DNA of 64,000 nt, taken from positions 248,001 through 312,000 of the forward strand of contig NZ_JAEKJB010000009.1 in NCBI RefSeq assembly GCF_016785095.1, read 5' to 3'. The position numbers and the translations under genes are program-made. Numbering within the stretch: position 1 is the stretch's first letter; every line of letters begins with the position of its first letter. Below are positions 7,915 through 15,688 of the stretch, in pieces. The notes under the pieces were generated by a model. The model saw nothing but the letters and a program-made list of their open reading frames with translations. It was not told the DNA's origin and made no database searches. This stretch comes from Alloalcanivorax marinus. GTDB lineage: Bacteria; Pseudomonadota; Gammaproteobacteria; Pseudomonadales; Alcanivoracaceae.

Positions 7915-9279
7915 TTAAAGCGATACGTCGACGCCGGCCTCGCGGATGCAGCGGCGGGCGATCTCTTCCGCCTGGCGCATCAGGGCGCTTTCGTCGACGA
8001 ACAAGGCCTTGCGGTTCTCGATCAAAAGCTGGCCGTCCACCATCACGTCACGCACGTCGGTGCCCTTGCCGCTATAGACCAGGGCGGCGGTGACATCCAG
8101 GGTGGGCGCCAGGTGCGCCTGCTCCAGATCCACGGTGATGAGGTCCGCCTTGAGGCCCTCCGCCAGCCCCCCCACCTGGTCGTCCCGACCGATCGCGCGA
8201 GCCCCTTCGGAGGTGGCCATGCGCAGGGCACGGTGGCGACCCAGAGCCTGGGGATCGTTCTTGGCGGTCTTGGCGGTGGCGCAGGCGTATTTCATGCTTT
8301 CGAACAGATCCTGGCCGCAGTTGGCGGCGGGGCCGTTGGTGGCCAGCCCGCAGGTGAGGCCGGCTTCCAGGAATGGATGAATGGCGGGAAAGCCGGTGCC
8401 CCAGAACAGGCGCGTGGGCGGGTCCAGCAACACGCGGGTGTCGCTCTGGGCAAGCAATTCCACCTCCCGGGGCGAAACGTCGGACACCGCCACCACCTGC
8501 ACGTCCGGACCCAGGCAACCGGTTTCGTGGAGCAGTTCCACCTGGCGAATATCGCGGCCCAGATGCTTGGCGATGAGCCGGTTGAACTCCGGGGATTCCG
8601 CCACGTGCATGTGCAGGCACAGGCCCAGGCGGTCCGCCAGGGCACGGGTCTCCCGGTACATCTCCTCGGTCATGCACCAGGGCAGCAGGGGCCCGAAGGA
8701 CAGCCGCAGCCGGTCGCCCTCGGCGCCGTGCCAGCGTTCCGCCAGCGCCGTGACCCGGCGCGCCTGGTCGTCCAGACTCTCCATGAAATCCGGCAGGAAA
8801 TTGCGGCCCTCGAACGCCCGCGCCAGGGTGCCGCGGATGCCGGAGTCGCGCAGGGCACGGAAGGTGGCGTCCTCCATGGCGGTGTCGTCCGGATGGGCGG
8901 CGGCCAGGTTTTCCACCAGGGAAGTGTTGCCGTTCTTGAGATTTTCCAGGCAGCCCAGCATCTGGGCCACGTACATGGCTTCGTCGTCAAAGGCGCCGAT
9001 CATCGGCAGTTGCTGGTCGAGCCAGTCGAGCAGCCGTTTTTCCGGCCCCAGGGTACGACCGAAGATCATGCTCAGGTGGGTGTGGCCGTTCACCAGGCCG
9101 GGCATCACCAGCTTGCCGGTGACGTCGATAACGCGGTCCACCGGGGTATCCGGCAATTCCGCCCGGGGGCCGACAAAGGCGATCCGGTCGTCGCGGACCA
9201 GCACGCAACCGTCATGGTACTGCCGATCCGCCTCGTCCAGGGTCAGGACCCGCCCCCCTTGGAACAACGTGGTGGTCAT
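7915..9279 (-). CDS. Amidohydrolase-superfamily protein (cytosine/SAH deaminase-like) with altered active site
   Basis: The 454-residue protein has the composite beta-sandwich and TIM barrel of ATZ/TRZ and methylthioadenosine-deaminase-like amidohydrolases. The first metal motif is intact (VNGHTHLS, near residue 65), as is the second His with the catalytic Glu (LHMHVAES, near residue 223). The expected third His region reads VVAVSDVSPRE, where relatives usually have an A-H-C/A-H-x pattern. The expected catalytic Asp region reads ATNGPAANC where relatives have G-T-D-G. Two of the usual metal or catalytic residues therefore look substituted. No signal peptide is visible. GGAGAGAGC precedes the start, and the gene heads the structural genes behind the IclR regulator. 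It may have a changed chemistry or be a binding protein. Confidence 0.82.
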   Translation of the reverse strand: MTTTLFQGGRVLTLDEADRQYHDGCVLVRDDRIAFVGPRAELPDTPVDRVIDVTGKLVMPGLVNGHTHLSMIFGRTLGPEKRLLDWLDQQLPMIGAFDDEAMYVAQMLGCLENLKNGNTSLVENLAAAHPDDTAMEDATFRALRDSGIRGTLARAFEGRNFLPDFMESLDDQARRVTALAERWHGAEGDRLRLSFGPLLPWCMTEEMYRETRALADRLGLCLHMHVAESPEFNRLIAKHLGRDIRQVELLHETGCLGPDVQVVAVSDVSPREVELLAQSDTRVLLDPPTRLFWGTGFPAIHPFLEAGLTCGLATNGPAANCGQDLFESMKYACATAKTAKNDPQALGRHRALRMATSEGARAIGRDDQVGGLAEGLKADLITVDLEQAHLAPTLDVTAALVYSGKGTDVRDVMVDGQLLIENRKALFVDESALMRQAEEIARRCIREAGVDVSL

Positions 9280-9305
9280 GCTCTCTCCTCACTCCCGTGG
9301 CGGGC

Positions 9306-10076
9306 TCAGATCCCGCGACCGGCGCGCGGCCATTCACGAGCTATGCGCGCGGCGGCAATGCGCAGGTGATCAAGCCAGCCGTCTTCCGGGTCTTGCGCCC
9401 GGTCTCCCACGGCGGCCACGGTGACCGCCGCCAACAGGGTGCCGTCGTGGCAGAATACCGGCACCGAGGTACTGAACACTCCGCTTTCCAGCTCACCGTT
9501 GCTGGTGGCGTAGCCCCGCTCGCGGATGTCCTGAAGCTCCCATTCCAGGACCCCCACATTACCGCCCCATTGCTCCGGCGTCAGCGTCGCGCACTGGTCA
9601 AGAATACGGCGGATGTCGTAATCGGGCATGTGCGCCAGATGGACCTTGGCGGAAGAGCCCAGATAAAGGGGGGTGTCCGCCGCCGGGCCGAGCCCCACCC
9701 GCACCGTGCGCGGCCCCTCCTGGAATCCCACGCACAGCACCCGCTCGCCGACCCGGTGGGTCACCAGGGCGCTTTCGCCGGTCATGGCGGTGAGTTCGCG
9801 CAGAATCGGCGCCGCCAGCGCCGCCATGTCACGACCGCTCTCCTCGGTCATCGCCACCAGGCGGCTGAAGCCGGGGCTGAGCACGTATTCACCGCTGCGC
9901 GCCATGCTCGAGATCAGGCCACGGCGGCGAAGTGTATGCAAGTAACGGTAGGCGGAACTGCGCGAGAGCCCGAAGCGCCGTTCGATTTCCTGGCGGGTGA
10001 CCACCTGTCCGTGGCCCGCGAACATCAACAGGATGTCGAGGATACGATCCAGTGAGGAAGCGTTGTCTTTACTCAT
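9306..10076 (-). CDS. IclR-family transcriptional regulator
   Basis: The 256-residue regulator has an N-terminal winged helix (SSLDRILDILLMF, then TRQEIERRFGLSRSSAYRYLHTL) and a C-terminal IclR effector domain (LRELTAMTGESALVTHR, YLGSSAKVHLAHM, ERGYATSNGELESGVFSTSV, AVTVAAVG). I start at ATG 10076, giving MSKDNASSLDRIL; the open frame continues upstream without family similarity. It lies 26 bases before the amidohydrolase and diverges from the porin at 10699, so it likely controls the degradation operon and possibly the porin. Confidence 0.93.
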   Translation of the reverse strand: MSKDNASSLDRILDILLMFAGHGQVVTRQEIERRFGLSRSSAYRYLHTLRRRGLISSMARSGEYVLSPGFSRLVAMTEESGRDMAALAAPILRELTAMTGESALVTHRVGERVLCVGFQEGPRTVRVGLGPAADTPLYLGSSAKVHLAHMPDYDIRRILDQCATLTPEQWGGNVGVLEWELQDIRERGYATSNGELESGVFSTSVPVFCHDGTLLAAVTVAAVGDRAQDPEDGWLDHLRIAAARIAREWPRAGRGI

Positions 10077-10335
10077 TATTCTGTCCCAAACATGAACGAT
10101 CGGCGGAACCGGCGCTAACGGTTCCCCCTGTGCCCGCCCGGTCGATCTTCGGTACCTGTATTTGTCTTGCCAGACGGGACCGGTCTTTTCGAGGAATCCG
10201 CGCGCCACCCCTTCGGCGCACGGGCTACCGGTTGAGCGTCCCACGATTCAGAACGTCCTGCCACTGTTTTGCCACCCAATACCGCCCCTGCCCGAAAAAA
10301 GTGCGTGGATTTATGACCGAGCCTTGATTCAATTT

Positions 10336-10343
10336 TGTATACA
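10336..10343. promoter_or_regulatory. TGTATACA palindrome, upstream copy (candidate operator)
   Basis: A perfect 8-base palindrome sits in AT-rich DNA, ~260 bases upstream of the IclR start and ~360 upstream of the porin. With flanks, 7 of 9 positions per arm are symmetric. It repeats the core of the site at 10605-10624, suggesting one regulator binding twice. Confidence 0.4.
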
Positions 10344-10604
10344 TGATTAGCTTTTAAAGAACAAAAAACAAACAGCCAATACATACATATAAAACAACAA
10401 CTTATGGAAAAAGGAATGAACGCGCCATTTTTCAGCCCCTGAAACATCCCTGACACACCCCAAAAGCCCGCCTTGCGTGATGCAGGCCGGCGATTTTTTG
10501 CCCAAAAAGCACAGAAAAGGGGCACTTTGTCGCCCTACCCCGGGCAATGACTGCTCTCCAGGGGCGCCATAATGGACCACATAGAAACAAAACCAGCTTT
10601 TCTT

Positions 10605-10624
10605 ATTTCTTGTATACAATAAAT
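10605..10624. promoter_or_regulatory. Near-perfect 20-base inverted repeat in the porin promoter (candidate operator)
   Basis: The sequence ATTTCTTGTATACAATAAAT is symmetric at 9 of 10 arm positions. Its core TTGTATACAA resembles operators of FCD-type GntR regulators. It contains TACAAT, a possible -10 element, so binding could block the porin promoter. The nearest regulator gene is IclR-type, so the actual binder is unknown. Confidence 0.5.
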
Positions 10625-10698
10625 GGGGATAGAGAACGGGGAGCACCGGCCCGCCTGAGCCGCCCCACCGTGAGACCTGAAAAACAAGAGGAAACCCG

Positions 10699-11748
10699 AT
10701 GACAAGCAGCATCCGCAATACCATCCTGGCCACTTCCGCCCTGTTCGGCCTCAGCGGCCTGGCCCAGGCCGAAACCGAAGCCAGCTTCTACGGCGTCCTT
10801 GACGTCTGGGCCGGCAGCAAGGAACTGCCCGGCGACAACGACGGCACCGCCAAACTCGACGCCGGCGGCATGACCACCTCCTTCCTGGGGGCGAAGGTCA
10901 CCACCACCCTGCCCAACGGCATGATCGGCATGGCGGTGGCGGAAAGCTTCCTGCGCCCGGACACCGGCGAGGACCGACGCTACAGCGGCGATGAATTCTT
11001 CGCCCGCAACGCTTACGTAGGCGTGGCCGGGGATCTGGGCACCTTCAAGGCCGGTCGCAGCACCGCGCCCATGTTCGTCCCCACCCTGATCTCCAACCCG
11101 TTCGGCGGTTCATTCGGTTTCGCGCCGGCCATTCAGCACTCTTTCCTGGGCGGCAACAACGGCCCCACCGCCGGTGATTCCGCCTGGTCCAACGCGCTCT
11201 CCTACACCAGCCCCAACATGGGCGGCGTCACCGCCAACGTGATGTACGCCTTCGGCGAGCAGGAAGGCGACGAAAGCGCCAACCGGGTGGGCGGTCATCT
11301 GGTCTATCGCGGCGGCGGCCTGATGCTGACGGTGGCCGGACACCGCATCGAGGAAGGCGCCATCGACAGCAATGGCGGCGTGGGCGAAGCCGGCGCCCTG
11401 GGCGCGGTGGAGCAGGATGGGCTGCTGGCGGGCGCCAGCTACGACCTGGGCGTGGTCAAGGTATTCGCGTCCTACCAGCAGTTGGACACCGGCACCAGCA
11501 CCGGCGACATCGATACCGACACCGGCCAGGCCGGCGTCTCCATTCCGGTGGGTAAAGGGGCCGCGCTGGCGTCCTACGCGCACACCGATTACAGCGGCGA
11601 CCGGGACACCAAACGCAAAACCTGGACGGTGGGCTACGACTACCCGTTCAATGAAACCCTGGATGTCTACGTCGCCTACATGCACGACGATCTGGAAGAC
11701 ACCGGCGACGGCGATACCTACGGCGTGGGCAGCCGCTTCAAATTCTAG
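10699..11748 (+). CDS. Gram-negative porin
   Basis: The 349-residue protein begins with a Sec signal peptide (MTSSIRNTILATSALFGLSG, cleavage after LAQA). The mature part starts ETEASFYGVLDVWAG, typical of 16-strand general porins, and ends in SRFKF with terminal Phe for barrel insertion. An Asp-rich turn (LEDTGDGDTYGVG) precedes the last strand. It starts at ATG 10699 behind GAGGAAAC. The last ~125 residues are clearly related to the truncated porin at the window start. It probably provides outer-membrane entry for the substrate of the neighbouring ABC system. Confidence 0.93.
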   Translation: MTSSIRNTILATSALFGLSGLAQAETEASFYGVLDVWAGSKELPGDNDGTAKLDAGGMTTSFLGAKVTTTLPNGMIGMAVAESFLRPDTGEDRRYSGDEFFARNAYVGVAGDLGTFKAGRSTAPMFVPTLISNPFGGSFGFAPAIQHSFLGGNNGPTAGDSAWSNALSYTSPNMGGVTANVMYAFGEQEGDESANRVGGHLVYRGGGLMLTVAGHRIEEGAIDSNGGVGEAGALGAVEQDGLLAGASYDLGVVKVFASYQQLDTGTSTGDIDTDTGQAGVSIPVGKGAALASYAHTDYSGDRDTKRKTWTVGYDYPFNETLDVYVAYMHDDLEDTGDGDTYGVGSRFKF

Positions 11749-11769
11749 GGAACGGCATACCCGGCTGAT

Positions 11770-11790
11770 GGCGGCTCCTCAGGAGCCGCC
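11770..11790 (+). terminator. Stem-loop after the porin gene (putative terminator)
   Basis: A perfect 9-base stem (GGCGGCTCC / GGAGCCGCC) with a TCA loop starts 22 bases after the porin stop and is followed by GATTT. It is very stable but the T tract is weak. It could act in both directions between the porin and the converging minus-strand sequence. Confidence 0.55.
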
Positions 11791-11954
11791 GATTTGCGCG
11801 CTTTGGGCCGGGTTGGCGTCAATGTCCTCCATGCGGTCCCGAATCTGATCCTCATTGTCGGGCCGCACCAACCGGCTCACCTCCCGACCTTCCTGAATAA
11901 AGACCGCCGCCGGGTGATTCCAAAGTCCGTGCCCGCGGAGCCCCTGGCGGGCGG
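11779..11954 (-). pseudogene. Possible C-terminal remnant of a thioredoxin-like protein
   Basis: The minus frame between the MHS carrier stop and the porin terminator reads LWNHPAAVFIQEGREVSRLV, then a charged tail. An aromatic-Asn-x-Pro-Ala stretch followed by a strand and a Gly-Arg-Glu turn is reminiscent of the last part of a thioredoxin fold. The frame has no plausible start of its own; its only upstream Met lies inside the MHS gene. I see it as a decayed fragment or chance coding-like DNA. Confidence 0.25.
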
Positions 11955-13226
11955 CTAGCGCAGCGGCTCGCGGCTGCGGTCGCGCATCCACAGCATCACC
12001 AGCCCGGCCACCAGGGCGCAGGCGGCGAGCAGCACGCCGGGCACGGCGGCGTAACCGGTGGCCTCGATCAGCCAGGTGACGAACATCGGCGTGGCACCGC
12101 CGATCACACCCAGACCCAGGTTATAAGCCACCGAATAGCCGGACAGACGATCCCGGGCCGGGAACAACTCCACGAACATGGCCGGCGCCGAACCCAGCGG
12201 CACCGCCAGCAGCGCCACCAGCCCGAACTGCACCACCACCGCCGCCACCAGGCGGTCGGCGTGCAACCAGGCATAGGCGGGCCAGGCCACCGCCGCCATG
12301 GCGAACATGGCCAGGGCGATGAAGCGGGTGCGGCGCGGGCCATGGTCGCCGATCCAGCCGGACAGTGGAATCAACACCAGCAGCAGCACCGTTGCGAAGG
12401 TGTTGATGCGCAGCGCCAGATCCAGAGGCAGGCCGGTGAAACGGTTTAGCCATTCCGGCAGATACACCAACGGCAGGTAGAACAGCGCGCCATAGGCGGA
12501 CGCGAACACCACCGCCTGCACCATCTCAAGGCGGTTTTCGGTAAGCGCGCGGCGCAACGGCGAGGTATCCGGTCGCTCTTCGTGGTGGCGCTGGAATTCC
12601 TCGGACTTGGGCAGATGGCGGCGCATCAGAATGGAGGTGACCCCGAGGATGCCGCCAAGCAGGAAGGGCACCCGCCAGCCCCAGTCCAACAGGGTTTCCT
12701 GGGCGAACAGCGAGGTGGTGAGCGCCGCCACCGCGGACCCCAGCAACATGCCCACCATGGTGCCGGTGTTGGCCCAGCTGCCAGCCAGACCACGCCGGGA
12801 ACGGGGCGCGGTCTCCACCAGATAGGTCACCGAGCTGCTGAACTCTCCCCCCACGGACAAACCCTGCACCAGGCGGATCAGCACCAATAGCAGCGGCGCC
12901 CACAGGCCGATGCTGTCGTACACCGGCAAACAACCCAGCAACAGCGTCGGCAGCGCCATCATGCTTACCGATAACAACATGGTGGCACTGCGGCCCAGGG
13001 TGTCACCAAGCCAGCCGAACGCCACCGAGCCCAGGGGGCGCATCAGGAAACCGGCGGCGAACACCCCATAGGTGGCGATCAGCGCGGCGATGCTGTCCTC
13101 CCCGGGAAAGAACAGGTCGGCGATGATACCGGCCATGTAGCCGTACAGGGCGAAGTCATACCACTCCACCACGTTGCCAATGAAACCGGCCATGACCGCC
13201 GTGTGCCGCTTTCCGGTTCGCCGCAT
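11955..13226 (-). CDS. MFS transporter of the metabolite:proton symporter (MHS/ProP-like) family
   Basis: The 423-residue protein has 12 membrane segments. The N-terminus GFIGNVVEWYDFALYGYMAG and the loop FLMRPLGSVAFGWLGDTLGR are hallmarks of MHS symporters such as ProP, ShiA and dicarboxylate carriers. GLSVGGEFSSSVTYLVE at helix 4 is also typical. I start at ATG 13226, which has AAAGGAG seven bases before it, rather than the TTG two codons upstream. It lies ~75 bases downstream of the proline-racemase-like gene, so proline, betaine or hydroxyproline-type substrates are plausible. Confidence 0.9.
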   Translation of the reverse strand: MRRTGKRHTAVMAGFIGNVVEWYDFALYGYMAGIIADLFFPGEDSIAALIATYGVFAAGFLMRPLGSVAFGWLGDTLGRSATMLLSVSMMALPTLLLGCLPVYDSIGLWAPLLLVLIRLVQGLSVGGEFSSSVTYLVETAPRSRRGLAGSWANTGTMVGMLLGSAVAALTTSLFAQETLLDWGWRVPFLLGGILGVTSILMRRHLPKSEEFQRHHEERPDTSPLRRALTENRLEMVQAVVFASAYGALFYLPLVYLPEWLNRFTGLPLDLALRINTFATVLLLVLIPLSGWIGDHGPRRTRFIALAMFAMAAVAWPAYAWLHADRLVAAVVVQFGLVALLAVPLGSAPAMFVELFPARDRLSGYSVAYNLGLGVIGGATPMFVTWLIEATGYAAVPGVLLAACALVAGLVMLWMRDRSREPLR

Positions 13227-13300
13227 GCGCAACTCCTTTCCCAGGCGCTTTCGGCGGCACAGGATAACGGAGCGGCGCGTCGATTGCCCGCCGGATTAGC

Positions 13301-14341
13301 TCAGCCGTGGCGCGACGTCAGAATGTGGTGCAGACCGCCGCACTCCACCATCGGGTCATCGCAGTTGACCACGACCTCCGAGCGGGCCAGCACATGGCCC
13401 TTGCCGGTGATGGTGTTGCGCACCACGTCGTGGGCGCCGGCCTGCTCCACGCCAAGGAACTCGCCAATGAACCCGGACTCACGCAACGAGACGGTTTCCA
13501 GCTTGTCGCCGGGGCGGATTTCGCCTTCATGGTGCATCAATGCCAGCCGCGCCGAGGTACCGGTGCCGGTGGTGCTGCGGCAGATCACCCCGGGGTGCAC
13601 GTAGGTGGCCGAGCGGGAGCGGTAAAAGTCATCGGCGACCTGTTCCACCGGCCCCATGAAGTGCAGAAACGGCAGCGGTCCCACATCGCCCAGGGTGTAA
13701 TGGGAAAAACCGCGCTCCGCCTGGATCGCCTCGACGATGGCGCCGGCGCAGCGGGCCAGATCGCGCTCTTCGTCCCGGGTCAGGTGGAAACCCAGATCGC
13801 GGGCGTCCACCAGGGCGTAGAAACCGCCGCTGTAGGCCACGCTGTAGCTTATGTCGCCCAGATGCGGCACATGGATGGAGGCGCGATGGGTATCAATATA
13901 GCTGGGCAGACCGCCGCAGGTGATCGCTTCCACCACGCCGTTCTCGATCCGGGCATCGATCTGCACCAGCCCGGCCGGCGATTCCAGCAGAAAATGCTGA
14001 TGCCCCTCGCGCTTGGGCACCAGGCCGCTCTCCAGCAGTGCCGTGGCGGTACAGATGGTGTTGGAGCCGGAGTAGATCGGATAGCCCATCACTTCCATGA
14101 TGATGTAGCCGGTTTCCGCTCGGGGGTCCGAAGGCGGCACGATCAGATCCACGGACATTTCCGGCGCCCCGTAGGGTTCTTCCAACAGTAGCCGGCGCAT
14201 GCCGTCGGCATCGTCACGCAGGTATTCCATTCGCTGGCGCACGGTGGCGCCGGGCAGCGGATCCACGCCGCCGGTGACGATTCGGCTCACGTCGCCGCCG
14301 GCGTGGGTGTCGATCAGTTGCAGGGTCAGTTCGTTTTTCAT
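13301..14341 (-). CDS. Proline racemase-superfamily protein (hydroxyproline epimerase/dehydratase-like) with Ser/Thr catalytic positions
   Basis: The 346-residue protein has the two-lobed fold of proline racemase, 4-hydroxyproline 2-epimerase and trans-3-hydroxyproline dehydratase: IDTHAGGDVSRIVTGG at the N-terminus, then SGSNTICTATALLESG near residue 90, and CRSTTGTGTSARLA near residue 255. In racemases and epimerases the two acid/base residues are Cys, in M-C-G-H and S-P-C-G-T-G; dehydratases keep the first Cys and have Thr at the second. Here the first position is Ser and the second Thr, which argues against simple racemisation. The start overlaps the dehydrogenase stop in ATGA. Confidence 0.85.
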   Translation of the reverse strand: MKNELTLQLIDTHAGGDVSRIVTGGVDPLPGATVRQRMEYLRDDADGMRRLLLEEPYGAPEMSVDLIVPPSDPRAETGYIIMEVMGYPIYSGSNTICTATALLESGLVPKREGHQHFLLESPAGLVQIDARIENGVVEAITCGGLPSYIDTHRASIHVPHLGDISYSVAYSGGFYALVDARDLGFHLTRDEERDLARCAGAIVEAIQAERGFSHYTLGDVGPLPFLHFMGPVEQVADDFYRSRSATYVHPGVICRSTTGTGTSARLALMHHEGEIRPGDKLETVSLRESGFIGEFLGVEQAGAHDVVRNTITGKGHVLARSEVVVNCDDPMVECGGLHHILTSRHG

Positions 14342-15537
14342 GACACCGGCGCCCCCCGATTCTGCTCCTGCTGGTTCAAGGCGAAGGGGGCACCGTGCTC
14401 CGGCCACTGAGCGTCGGGCACGATCACGATCTTGCCCAGGTAGTGGCTGCCGCGCTCCACGAAATAACGCTCCGCGCGGTGCAGGTCGGAGAGACGGAAG
14501 GCGCCGTGCAGCACCGGCTTGAGCGCCCCGTCGCGAATCCATTGCATCAGTTGCCCGGCTTCCCGCCGGGTGCCGTGGGACACCCCGAACACCTGGACCT
14601 GGTACAGATAAATCCGCGTCCAGAGAATCTCGCTGACGTTGCCGCCACTGGCGCCGGCGATGCTCAGGCGCGGGTAACCGTCACGGGCCTTCATGTCGAA
14701 AATCATGGTATCGATGAAGCGGTCGGTCATGTCGCCGCCCACCAGATCCATGACCGCATCGATGGGAGCCCCGCCGGTGAGATCCCGGACCCGCTCGGTG
14801 AAGGTGTCCATATTGGAGCGGTCCAGCACCGCCTCGGCGCCCAGTTCACGCAGCGCCTCCGCCTTGTCCGGCGTGCTCAGGGCATAGGGGATGGCGCCCA
14901 GCAGCCGGCACAGCTGGATCAACGCGGTGCCCACGCCACCACTGGCGCCGGTGACCAATACCCGCTCGCCGGCGCGCACCCGGGCGGCGGTGAGCATGTG
15001 GCAGGCGGTCTGGTAGGAACACATACCCAGGGCGGCCAGTTCGGCGTCGGCCAGTTCCGGGTTGGGCACCGCGTGGAACTGGTCCGACGGCACCACGATG
15101 TATTCGGCGAAGCCGCCATCGGCGCCATGGCCGTAATAATCCGGGGTCAGGTTAAGATCCTGTCGGTCATCCGGATAGAGATTGAAATCCAGCAGACCCC
15201 GTTCACCAAGGCGGGCTGGATCAACGCCTTCGCCCACCGCCACCACCCGGCCGGCCACGTCGGCGCCCTGGATGCGCGGGAACGTCAAGGTGGGCGCGCC
15301 GCCCATCTGAAAGGAGGTGACCTCGTCCTTCTCCTTGGTGGGATAGAGCCCTTCGCGGGCCTTGCGGTCGGTGTTGTTCTTGGCGGTGGCGGTCACCCGC
15401 ACCAGCACCTGACCGGGGCCCGGCGCCGGCACCGGCAGATCGTCCCGGTAAACCAGCTTGTCCAAACCGCCGTGGCCGGTGAGCACCATGGCGGCCATGG
15501 TGTCGGGAATATCCCGCGCGTCGGCGTTAGAACTCAT
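14338..15537 (-). CDS. Zinc-type alcohol dehydrogenase/quinone oxidoreductase-like protein (MDR)
   Basis: The 399-residue medium-chain dehydrogenase has the GroES-like N-terminal half (PAPGPGQVLVRVTATAKNNTD) and a Rossmann domain with GASGGVGTALIQLCRLLGA near residue 195. The zinc-ligand Cys cluster of true alcohol dehydrogenases is not evident, so it is closer to crotonyl-CoA reductase or quinone oxidoreductase-like members. AAGGAGGAG precedes the ATG. It is first in the operon with the proline-racemase-like gene and the MHS carrier. Confidence 0.85.
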   Translation of the reverse strand: MSSNADARDIPDTMAAMVLTGHGGLDKLVYRDDLPVPAPGPGQVLVRVTATAKNNTDRKAREGLYPTKEKDEVTSFQMGGAPTLTFPRIQGADVAGRVVAVGEGVDPARLGERGLLDFNLYPDDRQDLNLTPDYYGHGADGGFAEYIVVPSDQFHAVPNPELADAELAALGMCSYQTACHMLTAARVRAGERVLVTGASGGVGTALIQLCRLLGAIPYALSTPDKAEALRELGAEAVLDRSNMDTFTERVRDLTGGAPIDAVMDLVGGDMTDRFIDTMIFDMKARDGYPRLSIAGASGGNVSEILWTRIYLYQVQVFGVSHGTRREAGQLMQWIRDGALKPVLHGAFRLSDLHRAERYFVERGSHYLGKIVIVPDAQWPEHGAPFALNQQEQNRGAPVS

Positions 15538-15609
15538 GAGCTCCTCCTTGCACGAATGCTTGCCGATGCCGCCTACCTGATAGCCCGGAACGGGATTTCA
15601 AGGTGGTCT

Positions 15610-15634
15610 TACCCCATTTGGGGGATGTGGGGTA
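15610..15634. promoter_or_regulatory. 25-base inverted repeat upstream of the lipoprotein gene (candidate operator)
   Basis: TACCCCA and TGGGGTA are perfect 7-base arms separated by 11 bases. A second, inner symmetry CCCCATTTGGGG lies within it. The site is 55 bases before the lipoprotein ATG and ~75 bases upstream of the divergent dehydrogenase, so it could serve either promoter. LuxR-type response regulators often bind such GC-armed repeats, but no such gene is nearby. Confidence 0.5.
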
Positions 15635-15688
15635 GCAGGGCGCTGGCTAGGCTCGCCGTGGACAAGACAACACACTGGGGACGTTCAC

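Larger units (their letters stand above)
10077..10698. other. 622-base divergent intergenic region between IclR regulator and porin
   Basis: No convincing gene is present; open frames here are short, lack family features and run into neighbours. Composition falls sharply from the GC-rich surroundings to AT-rich stretches at ~10320-10420 and ~10560-10625, as expected for promoters. Two TGTATACA-centred palindromes (10336-10343 and 10605-10624) and GAGGAAA before the porin ATG are the recognisable signals. Confidence 0.6.

Noticed and set aside
10347..10733. Minus-strand frames in the IclR-porin gap
   Set aside because: AT-rich regulatory DNA with no family features; they overlap the palindromes and the porin start.
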